Assembly (NCBI RefSeq): GCF_002234915.1
Contig: NZ_NEWD01000041.1
Coordinates: 21-64,020, forward strand
Direction of reading: 5' to 3'
Source: Bifidobacterium vansinderenii
GTDB taxonomy: Bacteria > Actinomycetota > Actinomycetes > Actinomycetales > Bifidobacteriaceae
DNA length: 64,000 nucleotides
Shown here piece by piece: positions 42,327-51,269 of this stretch. Within the stretch, counting starts at the first letter, position 1; every line of letters starts with the position of its first letter. The position numbers and the translations under genes were made by a program. Below the pieces are notes generated by a model. It was given only the letters and a program-made list of their open reading frames with translations. It was not told the DNA's origin and ran no database searches.

Positions 42327-45173
42327 ATGGTTCTGTCTTCGCACGATTCTCTTACTACGGAAAGGGCGACGGCAGAACATCGACTGCTCGTCGTCGACGG
42401 GCATTCATTGGCCTTCCGCGCATATTTCGCGCTCCCGGCCGAGAATTTCACCACATCCGCCGGATTCGCCACCAACGCGGTGTGGGGTTTCGCCAACATG
42501 CTCACGCGAGTGATTCTGGACGAACATCCCACCCACGTTGCCGTGGCGTTCGACGTCAAGGGCGGCACGTTCCGTAATGATCTGCTGCCGCAATACAAGG
42601 GCACGCGCGATGCGGCGCCGGAGGACCTGCTGCCGCAGCTGCCCGTGATTCAGGACATGCTCAAGGCGTTGGGCGTGACCTATATCGAAAAACCCGGATA
42701 CGAAGGCGATGACGTCATCGCCACGCTCGCCACCATGGGGGAGAAGGCGGGCTTCGACGCGCTGGTGCTGTCCGGCGACCGTGACGCGTTCCAGCTGATC
42801 GACGACCGCATCACGGTGCTCTATCCAGGGCACCACTTCAAGGACCTCAAGCATATGACGCCCGAGGCCGTGGAGGAGAAGTACAAGGTCAGTCCGCAGA
42901 AATACCCCGATCTGGCCGCACTGCGAGGCGAGACCGCCGACAACATTCCCGGCGTGCCCGGCGTGGGCGACGGATTCGCAGCCAAATGGATCAACCAGTT
43001 CGGCGGGCTCGACGGCATCATCGAACACGCCGACGAGATCAAGGGCAAGAAGGGCGACGCCCTGCGTGAGAACATCGAGCAGGTGAAACTCAACCGCAAG
43101 GTCAACGCTCTGGTTCGCGACCTCGACCTTGGGGTCGACATGAATGATCTGGTGATGTCCCCGCCGAATCTCACGGCAATCGACAAGCTCTTCGCGTCGC
43201 TGGAATTCGGGCCGCGTACCAAAACCCGACTGCTGAAGGCGTTTCCGGGCGGCATCGTCGAAGAGGGCGCCGGTGAGGAGGCCGTCGACGAGGGGCCTGC
43301 GCTTGAGGATCCGATTCTCGATACTCTCGACGGAGATGCTGCCGTTGCGACATCGCTGCAGCAGTGGATCGACACGCATATCACCGCATCGATCACGCCG
43401 AAGACCGTGCCTGACGACGAACTCGACGACGTCGTTCCTGCACTGGAATCATCCTGGTTCCTTCACGCCGAAGGCGACGTCCATCCCGGTGCCACGACAC
43501 TGAACGCCGTTGCGCTTCTGGGACCTGATAACCATGCCGTGATGTTGACCGTAGCGGACATGACCGCGTGCGGTACCGTACTGCAGCGGCTATTGGATAG
43601 CCGTGCCGGAGCGTGCGCGCTGCACGGGCTCAAGGAACAGTCCCATCTGCTCGCCAAGGCCGGCGTTCGCATTCCCCGACCGTGGTTCGACACCCAGCTC
43701 GCCGGATATCTGGTGGAATCCGACTATCATCCCGATTCCCTGGATGCGGCTGCGGCGCATTTCCTTGATCTGCCGATCGAGGACGGGGACGAACCCGCAC
43801 AGGGCGAGCTGGCGCTCGACATCGACGATGAGCCCGAAGCCGTCAAACCGACATCCGTGATCCGTCATGTGGCCACGGTCCGTGCCCTCGCCCACGAACT
43901 GGCATCCAAGGTGGTGGCACGCAAGCAGTACTCCCTGTTGCACACCATCGAGCTGCCGGTGTCACAGGTGCTCTTCGGTATGGAGTCGATCGGCGCGGCC
44001 GTGGACGAAGGCCGACTGATCGCCATGCGTGACCGGTTCGCCACCGAGGCGCGCGACGCCCAGGAGCAGGCATGGGATGCGGCCGGCAAACGCATCAACC
44101 TGCAGAGCCCCAAGCAGCTGCAGGCGGTGCTGTTCGACGACATGCAGCTTCGCGGCACACGAAAGACCAAATCCGGCGGATACACCACCGATGCGGCCGC
44201 CCTACAGGAAATGGCCGTGCGCAACGTGAACAACGAACGCGCCAGCTCGTTCCTCGTGGCGCTGCTGCGCCATCGCGAGACCAACAAGCTCAAGCAGATC
44301 GTGCAGAGTCTGCTCGACGAGGTCAACCACGACGACGGCCGCATCCACACCACGTTCGAACAGACCGTGGCCGCCACCGGTCGTCTGAGCTCCGCGGCCC
44401 CGAACCTGCAGAACATCCCCAACCGCAACGCCGCCGGACGCGAGATCCGCGGCGCGTTCGTGCCGGGGGATGGCTTCGTGTCGCTGATGAGCTGCGATTA
44501 CTCACAGGTGGAACTGCGCATCATGGCGCACCTGTCCGGAGACGAGGCGCTGATCGAGGCGTTCCGCTCCGGCGCCGACTTCCACCGATACGTGGCCTCG
44601 CTCGTCTACCAGATTCCGGTGGACGAAATCACCGGCGACCAGCGCTCCCACGTCAAGGCGATGAGCTACGGCCTAGCCTACGGACTGAGCACCTACGGCC
44701 TCGCCCAGCAGCTCAAGATCTCCCCGGCAGAAGCCGACGTACTCAAGGACAAGTACTTCGCCACGTTCGGCAAGGTGCACGACTATCTGGAATCCCTGGT
44801 GTCCGAAGCCAAGCGCAACGGCTACACCGAAACCATGTTCGGACGCCGCAGGTACTTCCCCGGACTCAAATCCACGAACCGTCGCGTACGAGACGCGGCC
44901 GAACGCGCCGCACTCAACGCGCCGATCCAGGGAACCGCAGCCGACATCATGAAGATCGCCATGATCCGCGCCGCCGAAGCCCTGCATGACCACGGTCTGT
45001 CCAGCCGCATCATCCTGCAGATCCACGACGAACTCGTGGTGGAGATCGCGCCGAACGAAGCCGATACGGCCACCGAGCTGATTCGTGACGCCATGGAGAA
45101 CGCCGTGCACCTCGACGTGCCGCTCGACGTCTCCACTGGAATCGGCGACGACTGGCAGCTCGCCGCACACTGA
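42327..45173 (+). CDS. polA: DNA polymerase I
   Basis: 948 residues. The N-terminal 5'-nuclease domain (~1-320) has VVDGHSLAFRAYFALP, AVAFDVKGGTFRN and YEGDDVIATLATM. The central 3'-5' exonuclease-like domain (~345-540) lacks the catalytic DxE (the equivalent strand reads LNAVALLGP), so proofreading is probably absent, as in mycobacterial PolA. The polymerase domain has motif A SCDYSQVELRIMAHLSGDE, motif B VKAMSYGLAYGLSTYGLAQQL and motif C QIHDELVVE. The O-helix position equivalent to E. coli Phe762 is Tyr. No Shine-Dalgarno is clear. Confidence 0.97.
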   Translation: MVLSSHDSLTTERATAEHRLLVVDGHSLAFRAYFALPAENFTTSAGFATNAVWGFANMLTRVILDEHPTHVAVAFDVKGGTFRNDLLPQYKGTRDAAPEDLLPQLPVIQDMLKALGVTYIEKPGYEGDDVIATLATMGEKAGFDALVLSGDRDAFQLIDDRITVLYPGHHFKDLKHMTPEAVEEKYKVSPQKYPDLAALRGETADNIPGVPGVGDGFAAKWINQFGGLDGIIEHADEIKGKKGDALRENIEQVKLNRKVNALVRDLDLGVDMNDLVMSPPNLTAIDKLFASLEFGPRTKTRLLKAFPGGIVEEGAGEEAVDEGPALEDPILDTLDGDAAVATSLQQWIDTHITASITPKTVPDDELDDVVPALESSWFLHAEGDVHPGATTLNAVALLGPDNHAVMLTVADMTACGTVLQRLLDSRAGACALHGLKEQSHLLAKAGVRIPRPWFDTQLAGYLVESDYHPDSLDAAAAHFLDLPIEDGDEPAQGELALDIDDEPEAVKPTSVIRHVATVRALAHELASKVVARKQYSLLHTIELPVSQVLFGMESIGAAVDEGRLIAMRDRFATEARDAQEQAWDAAGKRINLQSPKQLQAVLFDDMQLRGTRKTKSGGYTTDAAALQEMAVRNVNNERASSFLVALLRHRETNKLKQIVQSLLDEVNHDDGRIHTTFEQTVAATGRLSSAAPNLQNIPNRNAAGREIRGAFVPGDGFVSLMSCDYSQVELRIMAHLSGDEALIEAFRSGADFHRYVASLVYQIPVDEITGDQRSHVKAMSYGLAYGLSTYGLAQQLKISPAEADVLKDKYFATFGKVHDYLESLVSEAKRNGYTETMFGRRRYFPGLKSTNRRVRDAAERAALNAPIQGTAADIMKIAMIRAAEALHDHGLSSRIILQIHDELVVEIAPNEADTATELIRDAMENAVHLDVPLDVSTGIGDDWQLAAH

Positions 45174-45202
45174 ACGCAACCATCCTTCGGAAAGGGGCCG
45201 AA

Positions 45203-46117
45203 ATGACCGAACCGACCACGCCTCCCACCCTCAAGCAGGTCATCGACGTACTCGAGACGCTGTACCCGCTGCGTTACGCGGAAAGCTGGGACGAACCCGG
45301 CCTGATCGTGGGCGACCTCGCCCGACCGGTTCGACGCATCTACTGCGCGGTCGACCCCACCCGCGAAATTGTGGCCGAAGCCGTGGCCTACGGCGCCGAC
45401 CTGCTCATCACCCACCATCCGCTGTTCTTCCGATCGGTACACCAGATCTCCGGACTCGGATTCCGAGGCGACATCGTCAACACGCTGATCGCCAACCACT
45501 GCGGACTCTGGGTGGGGCACACCAACGCCGACTCCGCCCACCGCGGCACCGCCCACGCCTTCGCCGACCGACTGGGACTGGTCAACCAGCGTCCACTCGA
45601 ACCCATCAACGATCCGACCAGCGAACACCCGGTCGGACTCGGACGCATCGGCGAACTTCCCGAACCGGTCACACTGCGCGCGCTCGCGGAACGTGTTGCC
45701 GGCCTGCTGCCGCATACGGAACTCGGCATCCAGGTGGCGGGCGATCCCGACCAGACGGTCCATACCGTCGCCACCCTGCCCGGTTCCGGCGATTCGATGT
45801 TCGACGAGGTCCGTGCCAGCGGCGCCGACGTGTACATCACCAGCGACCTGCGGCATCACCCCGCCACCGACGCCTGGCAGCAGGCGCTGTACGAGGCGGA
45901 ACTGCGCGAACGCGGATTCGCCGTCGGACAGGGGAACACGGGGGAGTGCGTACCCCGTCCCGCGCTGATCAACACGCCGCACTCGGCCATCGAGCGCTCG
46001 CTGTTCCACTATCTGGTGCCGGACGTAGCGAACGCCCTCAAGGAGACAACCGGCGCGGACGTGGAGATCGCGCTGTCCGAAACCAGCACCGATCCCTGGA
46101 CCTTCCGCGTCGGCTAA
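45203..46117 (+). CDS. Nif3-like dinuclear metal centre protein
   Basis: 304 residues; the start follows GAAAGGGG. The family fold is shown by LKQVIDVLETLYPLRYAESWDEPGLIVGD, YCAVDPTREIVAEAVAYGADLLITHHPLFF (metal-ligand His pair) and VGHTNADSAHRGTAHAFADRLGL (ligand Asp). The C-terminal metal region reads YITSDLRHHPATDAW. Family members are annotated GTP cyclohydrolase I type 2 or YbgI/Nif3; the true bacterial activity is not settled. It follows polA by 29 bp and is probably co-transcribed. Confidence 0.9.
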   Translation: MTEPTTPPTLKQVIDVLETLYPLRYAESWDEPGLIVGDLARPVRRIYCAVDPTREIVAEAVAYGADLLITHHPLFFRSVHQISGLGFRGDIVNTLIANHCGLWVGHTNADSAHRGTAHAFADRLGLVNQRPLEPINDPTSEHPVGLGRIGELPEPVTLRALAERVAGLLPHTELGIQVAGDPDQTVHTVATLPGSGDSMFDEVRASGADVYITSDLRHHPATDAWQQALYEAELRERGFAVGQGNTGECVPRPALINTPHSAIERSLFHYLVPDVANALKETTGADVEIALSETSTDPWTFRVG

Positions 46118-46144
46118 ACGATCGGCTGAACGACGGCGTTGCCG

Positions 46145-47587
46145 CTATCGTCCCAGACGGGTCAGCTTCAGCGGGTCGAGCACGTCATCCAGAATCTCCT
46201 TGCGGATCCTGCCCTCGTCCACGGCCACGTCATGCACGCTGCGTCCCTCGGCCAACGCCTTGTGTGCGAGTCGCACCGCCTCCTCGTACCCCACGTAGCC
46301 GTTGAGCGACGTGGCCAGCGAAGCGCTGTTCTCCGCGCGCTCCATGCCGATCTTCGCGTTGACGGTGATGCCCTCCACACAGTTGGTGCGCAGCGTATCC
46401 ATGGCATGGGCCAGGATCAGCATGCCGTCGAGCAGCGAATGCACGATCACCGGTTCGAACGCGTTGAGCTGCAGCTGTCCGGCCTCGGCGGCGAACGCGA
46501 CCGTGGTGTCCATGCCCATCACGGTGAACACGCTTTGGTTCACGCTCTCCGGGATCACCGGGTTGATCTTGCCCGGCATGATCGACGAACCGGCCTGGCG
46601 CGCCGGAATATGAATTTCCACCAAACCGGCCTGCGGGCCCGAGGTGAGCAGTCGGATGTCGTTGGCGATCTTGCCTAGGTGCACGGCCAGACGCTTTACC
46701 GCGGACGACGTGTCGACGAAATCGGCCATGTCGCTGGTCGCCGCGATCGCATCATCGGCGGACGTCACGGCAATGCCGGACACGGCGCGCAGTCGTTCGG
46801 TGACGATGCCGCGGAACCGAGCGTCTGCGCAGATGCCCGTGCCGATGGCGGTACCACCCAGATTCACCACTGCAAGACGGTCGATCATGTCGGAAAGCCT
46901 GCGAGAATCGCTGGCGATCGTGGTGTGAAACGCGCCGAATTCCTGGCCGAATGTCATCGGCACCGCGTCCTGCAGCTGGGTGCGGCCGAGCTTGACCACG
47001 TCGGCGGTACGACGGGACAGTGCCAGGAACGACATGGACAGCGCGTCGACGCTGCGGATCAGCGTACGCAGCGCGAAGATCAGCGACAGTCGGGCTGCGG
47101 CCGGATACGTGTCGTTCGTCGACTGGGACTTGTTCACCGTGTCGTTCGGATGAATGACCGAGTATTCACCACGCTCATAGCCGCCAAGTTCCAGCGCGCG
47201 GTTGGCGATCACCTCGTTCATGTTCATGTTCGTGCTCGTGCCGGCGCCGCCCTGCAGCACGTCGACCGGGAACTGATCGTCGAACATGCCGGCGTACACG
47301 TCCTTGCACGCGCGTTCGATCAGGCGTCCCTGTTCACGGGTGATGCCTCCCAGCGCCACATTCGCCTGGGCGCAAGCCTGCTTGACGAGCGCGTAGGCGC
47401 GGATCAGCTCCGGGTGATGACTAACGGGTACGCCGGAGATGGGGAAGTTCTCGATGGCTCGTTGCGTGTGAATACCCCAGTAGACGTTTGCGGGAACCGG
47501 CAGCGTGCCGATACAGTCCTTCTCGATGCGGGTGGTGCCGTCGTTGTTGTTCATACGTACCGTGTCGGTCAGGATCGCAGCGGTCAT
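46145..47587 (-). CDS. aspA: aspartate ammonia-lyase
   Basis: 480 residues; the ATG follows GGGAGGAAT. It deaminates aspartate to fumarate. It belongs to the fumarase/aspartase superfamily: GAGTSTNMNMNEVIANRALELGG, SQSTNDTYPAAARLSL, LGRTQLQDAVPMTFGQEFGAF and the mobile catalytic loop GSSIMPGKINPVIPESVNQ with its Ser. The MNMNE form and the N-terminal GTLPVPANVYWGIHTQRAIENFPISG favour aspartase over class II fumarase. Bifidobacteria have an incomplete TCA cycle, so fumarate supply is a plausible role. A LysR gene is divergent with a T-N11-A box between them. Confidence 0.9.
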   Translation of the reverse strand: MTAAILTDTVRMNNNDGTTRIEKDCIGTLPVPANVYWGIHTQRAIENFPISGVPVSHHPELIRAYALVKQACAQANVALGGITREQGRLIERACKDVYAGMFDDQFPVDVLQGGAGTSTNMNMNEVIANRALELGGYERGEYSVIHPNDTVNKSQSTNDTYPAAARLSLIFALRTLIRSVDALSMSFLALSRRTADVVKLGRTQLQDAVPMTFGQEFGAFHTTIASDSRRLSDMIDRLAVVNLGGTAIGTGICADARFRGIVTERLRAVSGIAVTSADDAIAATSDMADFVDTSSAVKRLAVHLGKIANDIRLLTSGPQAGLVEIHIPARQAGSSIMPGKINPVIPESVNQSVFTVMGMDTTVAFAAEAGQLQLNAFEPVIVHSLLDGMLILAHAMDTLRTNCVEGITVNAKIGMERAENSASLATSLNGYVGYEEAVRLAHKALAEGRSVHDVAVDEGRIRKEILDDVLDPLKLTRLGR

Positions 47588-47932
47588 TTGGTATTCCTCC
47601 CTGTACTCCCGGTCGTGCCGGGCGTTGGTGATGATTGTGGGATGTCATCGTCGCCGGTTGGCTTCGATGTCACCAGACCATACGCGGGCACGACACACCG
47701 TACAAGAGCACCGATTCCTTCATTTCCCATAGGAGAAAACTATGGATGGGAAGTCGCGTAAGCGACGTTAGACAGAAAGATCGTTGCAATCATGCGGATA
47801 ATGAGCGTATGACAAGGGCGTGGTACGAGCCATGACGAGAAACGTCACCTCGATATGAGGCTATTGCGCACTCGCCGGGATTTACATGCCGAACATATTC
47901 GCGATACCGTTTCGCATCACTGGCGTTTCACC
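47588..47932. promoter_or_regulatory. aspA-lysR divergent intergenic region with LysR box
   Basis: 345 bp without a convincing gene. CCATA-N9-TATGG (47727-47745) contains the LTTR consensus T-N11-A within ATA-N9-TAT. A second inverted repeat, GTCGC-GTAA-GCGAC (47753-47766), lies 8 bp further. They are ~140 bp upstream of the aspA start. The pairing is visible; regulation of aspA by the divergent LysR protein is inferred from orientation. Confidence 0.55.
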
Positions 47933-48877
47933 ATGTTTGCCATGACATTGACGCAGATTCAGGCGTTCTACTACGCCGCCACCTTGGGATCGTTCACCGC
48001 AGCGGCCGAATACATGGGCATGACCCAGCCCACCGTGTCGGAACTGGTGCGACGCATCGAGGCCAATTATGGTCTGCAGCTGTTCGTGCGCGGCGGACGT
48101 CGTCTGGTGCTCACCACTGCGGGGCGTACGCTGCTGCCGTGGGCCAAGCGGCTCATGGACGGCGCACTGGGCGCCGACACCGCGTTGAACGCTCTGCTGA
48201 CGGGCCGTGGGGGAACGGTGTCGTTCGGCATTCTGCGTAACGCCGGCTACTATGGACTGTCCGATCTGGCGTCCGTGTTCAGCGAGGCGCATCCGAACGT
48301 GCACCTGCGATTAGTGGGGCAGAATTCGTTCGAGGTTGCCGATGCGGTTCGAGACGGTGAGTTGGAGGCCGGACTGCTGTGTCTGCCTATCCCCACCGAT
48401 GGACTCGCCATTACCCCCCTGATGCGGCAGGAGATCCTGTGGGCCAGTTCCAAGCCCGAGCGCTGTGAGAAGCCGATGCCGGTGGAGAAGATCGGCGACG
48501 AACCGCTGATCCTGTACGATGCCCATCACGGATGGCGTGACCCGTCGCGCAGGCAGCTCGCCCAGCAGGCGCAGATGCACGGCGTGACCTTGGACCCGAT
48601 GATCGAGATCGAATCGGTGGATGCCGCGATCTCCTTGGTATCGCTGGGTCTTGGCGACACGATTCTGCCGCGTGCGGTGGTCGGAACGGACGGTTTCCCC
48701 GACAACGTGTACACCACGTCGCTTGCCGAACCGATCTACGACACGTTCGCTCTGGTGACCCGCAAGAACTGGGAGCTGTCGCCGATGGCGAAGTACCTCG
48801 CCGGACTTGCCGTGGACATGCTGCTGGCGAATGCCGACGGTGCCGACGAAGTACTGGCACATACCCCCGTCACCTGA
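47933..48877 (+). CDS. LysR-family transcriptional regulator
   Basis: 314 residues from the ATG at 47933; an ATG three codons later (47942) and one at 47855 are alternatives, none with a Shine-Dalgarno. The N-terminal helix-turn-helix is MTLTQIQAFYYAATLGSFTAAAEYMGMTQPTVSELVRRIEANYGLQLFVRGG. A type 2 periplasmic-binding-like effector domain follows (~residues 95-300). LTTRs act as tetramers on T-N11-A sites, typically controlling a divergent gene, here aspA. The co-inducer is unknown. Confidence 0.88.
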   Translation: MFAMTLTQIQAFYYAATLGSFTAAAEYMGMTQPTVSELVRRIEANYGLQLFVRGGRRLVLTTAGRTLLPWAKRLMDGALGADTALNALLTGRGGTVSFGILRNAGYYGLSDLASVFSEAHPNVHLRLVGQNSFEVADAVRDGELEAGLLCLPIPTDGLAITPLMRQEILWASSKPERCEKPMPVEKIGDEPLILYDAHHGWRDPSRRQLAQQAQMHGVTLDPMIEIESVDAAISLVSLGLGDTILPRAVVGTDGFPDNVYTTSLAEPIYDTFALVTRKNWELSPMAKYLAGLAVDMLLANADGADEVLAHTPVT

Positions 48878-48927
48878 TGGTTCGGGGGCTGCGCTCGATT
48901 GCGTTGATTGACTGTTGCTAACCGGAA

Positions 48928-49479
48928 TCAGGCGGCGAGCGTGTCCTTGATCGCGCCGACGAAGTAGTCCAGATCGTCGGGCTTGCGGGACGTGATCAGA
49001 CGCCAGCCGTTCTCATCGTCCACGGTCAGCTGGCTGTCGACGTAGTGACCGCCGGCGTTCTCGATGTCGGCGGCGATGTAACGGCAGGGGGAGGCGGTCT
49101 TGCCGTCGATCAGACCGGCGTTGACCAGCAGCCAGGCGCCATGGCAGATCGCGGCGATCGGCTTGCCCTCGTGGGCGAACTCCTGCGCGAGCGTGATCGC
49201 GTCCTCGTTCACGCGGATGCGATCCACGTTGCAGGTGCCGCCGGGCACGACCAGCAGATCGTAGTCGGCCGCCTGCACGTCGGACAGCTTGGCATCCGGC
49301 GTGAGCGTCTCGCCCTCGTAACGGTCGTGCTGCACGGTCTCGCACTTGTCGAGCGTGGTCGCGGCGAGCGTCACCTGCGCGCCTGCGGCCTTGAGATCGC
49401 ACAGCGGACGGGTCAGCTCGGTCTCCTCGATGCCCCAGTTGTTCACGATGATCAGCACCTTGGCGTTCTCGACGGCCAT
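48928..49479 (-). CDS. DJ-1/PfpI family protein
   Basis: 183 residues; the ATG follows AAGGAGGAA. The flavodoxin-like fold has VLIIVNNWGIEETELTRPL (conserved Glu), LLVVPGGTCNVDRIR and the nucleophile elbow AAICHGAWLLV with the reactive Cys. It is the PfpI/YhbO type, whose members act in carbonyl-stress defence (glyoxalase or deglycase activity has been proposed). No operon partner is apparent. The enzymatic role is not certain. Confidence 0.88.
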   Translation of the reverse strand: MAVENAKVLIIVNNWGIEETELTRPLCDLKAAGAQVTLAATTLDKCETVQHDRYEGETLTPDAKLSDVQAADYDLLVVPGGTCNVDRIRVNEDAITLAQEFAHEGKPIAAICHGAWLLVNAGLIDGKTASPCRYIAADIENAGGHYVDSQLTVDDENGWRLITSRKPDDLDYFVGAIKDTLAA

Positions 49480-49590
49480 GATTCGTTCCTCCTTGATCGG
49501 GTTGGATTCCCGTATCCATTATGCGCGTGCATGGCGTATTCTGTGTTCCGTTTGCGGATAAATGATTTGTCGTATAAAAGAGGAACGATC

Positions 49591-50556
49591 ATGGTCACAT
49601 CGAACAGAAGTCGTGTCGTCGTCATCGGTACGGGTAGCGTCGGATCGGCGGTGGCAAGCGCCATCGTGCAGCAGGGGCTGTGCAACGAACTGGTGCTGAT
49701 CAACCATAATCCGGACAAGGCGAAGGGACTGGCCATGGACCTGGCCGACGGCTTGGAGTTCCTCGGCCGTTTCGTGACGATTCGTCCTGGTAGCTGGGCC
49801 GATTGTCAGTGCGCCGACGTGGTGATCGTGACTGCCGGACCCAAGCCGAAGCCGGGGGAGACCCGCATGCAGGAGCTTGGCGCCGCCATCGACATCGTCG
49901 ACCCGATTCTGCGGCATATCGCGGATTCGGGATTCGATGGCATTCTCCTCATGGTGTCGAATCCGGTTGATGTGCTCAGCTGGTTCGCGTGGAAGCGAAC
50001 GGGATTGCCTCGCGAGCAGGTGCTTGGCTCGGGCGCCGCGCTCGACACGGCGCGCATGAAGACGATCATCGGTGAGTTGACCCATCTTGATCCGCGCCTC
50101 GTCTCCGGCTATGTGATCGGAGAGCATGGGGATTCCCAGTTCGTGCCATGGTCCACGGTCTCGTTCATCGGCAAGTCCTTCGCACAGTATCTTGAGGACA
50201 ACCGATCCCGGTATCCAGGCGTTACGCTCGCCGGCATCGAGGAGTCGACCCGACGGCGTGGACTCGACATCAAGGGATTGCGCGGCGGCACGAGCTACGG
50301 CATCGCGGCCACCATAGCCGGACTGGTGCGCACGATCCTGTGGAACGAGCGCAGCGTCGTCTCCATCTCGACGCTGGTCGACGGGGAATATGAGTACGGT
50401 GAGCGGGATGTGTTCCTGTCGCTTCCCGTCGCTCTTGACGGCAATGGCGTGGGAGACTTCGTAGACCTGCACCTCAGTGGTGACGAACTGTCGCGATTCC
50501 ACGCATCCGCCGCTGTGGTCCGCGAACACTGCGCGCTTATCGCCGATCGGTTGTGA
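49591..50556 (+). CDS. L-lactate/2-hydroxyacid dehydrogenase-like protein (LDH/MDH superfamily)
   Basis: 321 residues; the ATG follows AGAGGAACG and a TATAAA box. The Rossmann motif is VVVIGTGSVGSAVASAI. The catalytic Asp/Arg is in GSGAALDTARMK and the catalytic His in GEHGDSQ. In the substrate loop GPKPKPGETR, the residue that is Gln in lactate and Arg in malate dehydrogenases is Pro here, so the preferred oxo-acid is uncertain. Bifidobacteria usually carry a separate canonical LDH for sugar fermentation; this looks like a paralogue, perhaps a hydroxyisocaproate-type enzyme. Confidence 0.85.
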   Translation: MVTSNRSRVVVIGTGSVGSAVASAIVQQGLCNELVLINHNPDKAKGLAMDLADGLEFLGRFVTIRPGSWADCQCADVVIVTAGPKPKPGETRMQELGAAIDIVDPILRHIADSGFDGILLMVSNPVDVLSWFAWKRTGLPREQVLGSGAALDTARMKTIIGELTHLDPRLVSGYVIGEHGDSQFVPWSTVSFIGKSFAQYLEDNRSRYPGVTLAGIEESTRRRGLDIKGLRGGTSYGIAATIAGLVRTILWNERSVVSISTLVDGEYEYGERDVFLSLPVALDGNGVGDFVDLHLSGDELSRFHASAAVVREHCALIADRL

Positions 50557-50622
50557 CCGCATGTGGTGTCGTATTCCGCCGCAGATGAATTCGTTCAGTG
50601 AGTGAATTAAAAACGGTAAGCG

Positions 50623-51015
50623 TTAAAGAACAGCGAAAAGCAGCAGAAGCAATAGGGTGATCGCCGGGAACGCGAACTGCTTGAGGGCCGCACCGCGCTT
50701 GTCGGGACTGCCGGTGAACAGAACCAGGGCGGCGAGCGCCATGGACGCGGTGCCGGCGATCATCAACGTCACGCCGACGACCTGCTGCCCGCACAACGCA
50801 AGACCCGCGCCGACCAGAGCCATGGCTCCGAGAAACAGATTGTAAAAGCCCTGATTGTAGGCCATCTCCTTAGTCGCCTCGGCCTCCTGAAGCGAGGGAA
50901 TGGAAAAGGTCGTCATCGTTTTCGGCTCGGTCCACCGAAACGATTCCAGAACAAAGATCACCACATGGAGCAGTCCCGCCAGAATCGCGAACACACAGGC
51001 AGCCGTCAACATCAT
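50623..51015 (-). CDS. DUF1304 family small membrane protein
   Basis: 130 residues. The ATG at 51015 follows AGAAAGGAAA. Four hydrophobic segments are seen: LTAACVFAILAGLLHVVIFVLES, FYNLFLGAMALVGAGLALCG, VVGVTLMIAGTASMALAALVLF and AFPAITLLLLLLFAVL. The conserved HVxIFxLE and NQGFYNLFLG motifs identify DUF1304. Function is unknown. It stands alone between two unrelated units. Confidence 0.82.
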   Translation of the reverse strand: MMLTAACVFAILAGLLHVVIFVLESFRWTEPKTMTTFSIPSLQEAEATKEMAYNQGFYNLFLGAMALVGAGLALCGQQVVGVTLMIAGTASMALAALVLFTGSPDKRGAALKQFAFPAITLLLLLLFAVL

Positions 51016-51121
51016 CGATTTCCTTTCTCTAGGCAATAAGCCGGATACAGGATGATAGTCGTAGATGTTGATTGAGATCAGAACTGCTTGCGGCGCAGTA
51101 TTTTAAGACGGATACAGAAAT

Positions 51122-51141
51122 GCCGGGGGAATACCCCCGGC
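51122..51141. other. strong isolated hairpin in a 254-bp intergenic gap
   Basis: A perfect 8-bp stem GCCGGGGG / CCCCCGGC with a 4-nt loop (aata) and no T-tract. The gap (51016-51269) between the DUF1304 gene and the export operon is AT-rich and contains no credible gene. Confidence 0.6.
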
Positions 51142-51269
51142 GACTTGGAGCCTTGCCGTTACCGGACAAAGCAAAATAATTATGTCAGAATCAGCCTCGA
51201 CTTGCAAGCTCGCCATCGGTCATGGTGTTGGCTGGCGCTCTTCCACCCTTACATGCATTTGTTATTTCG

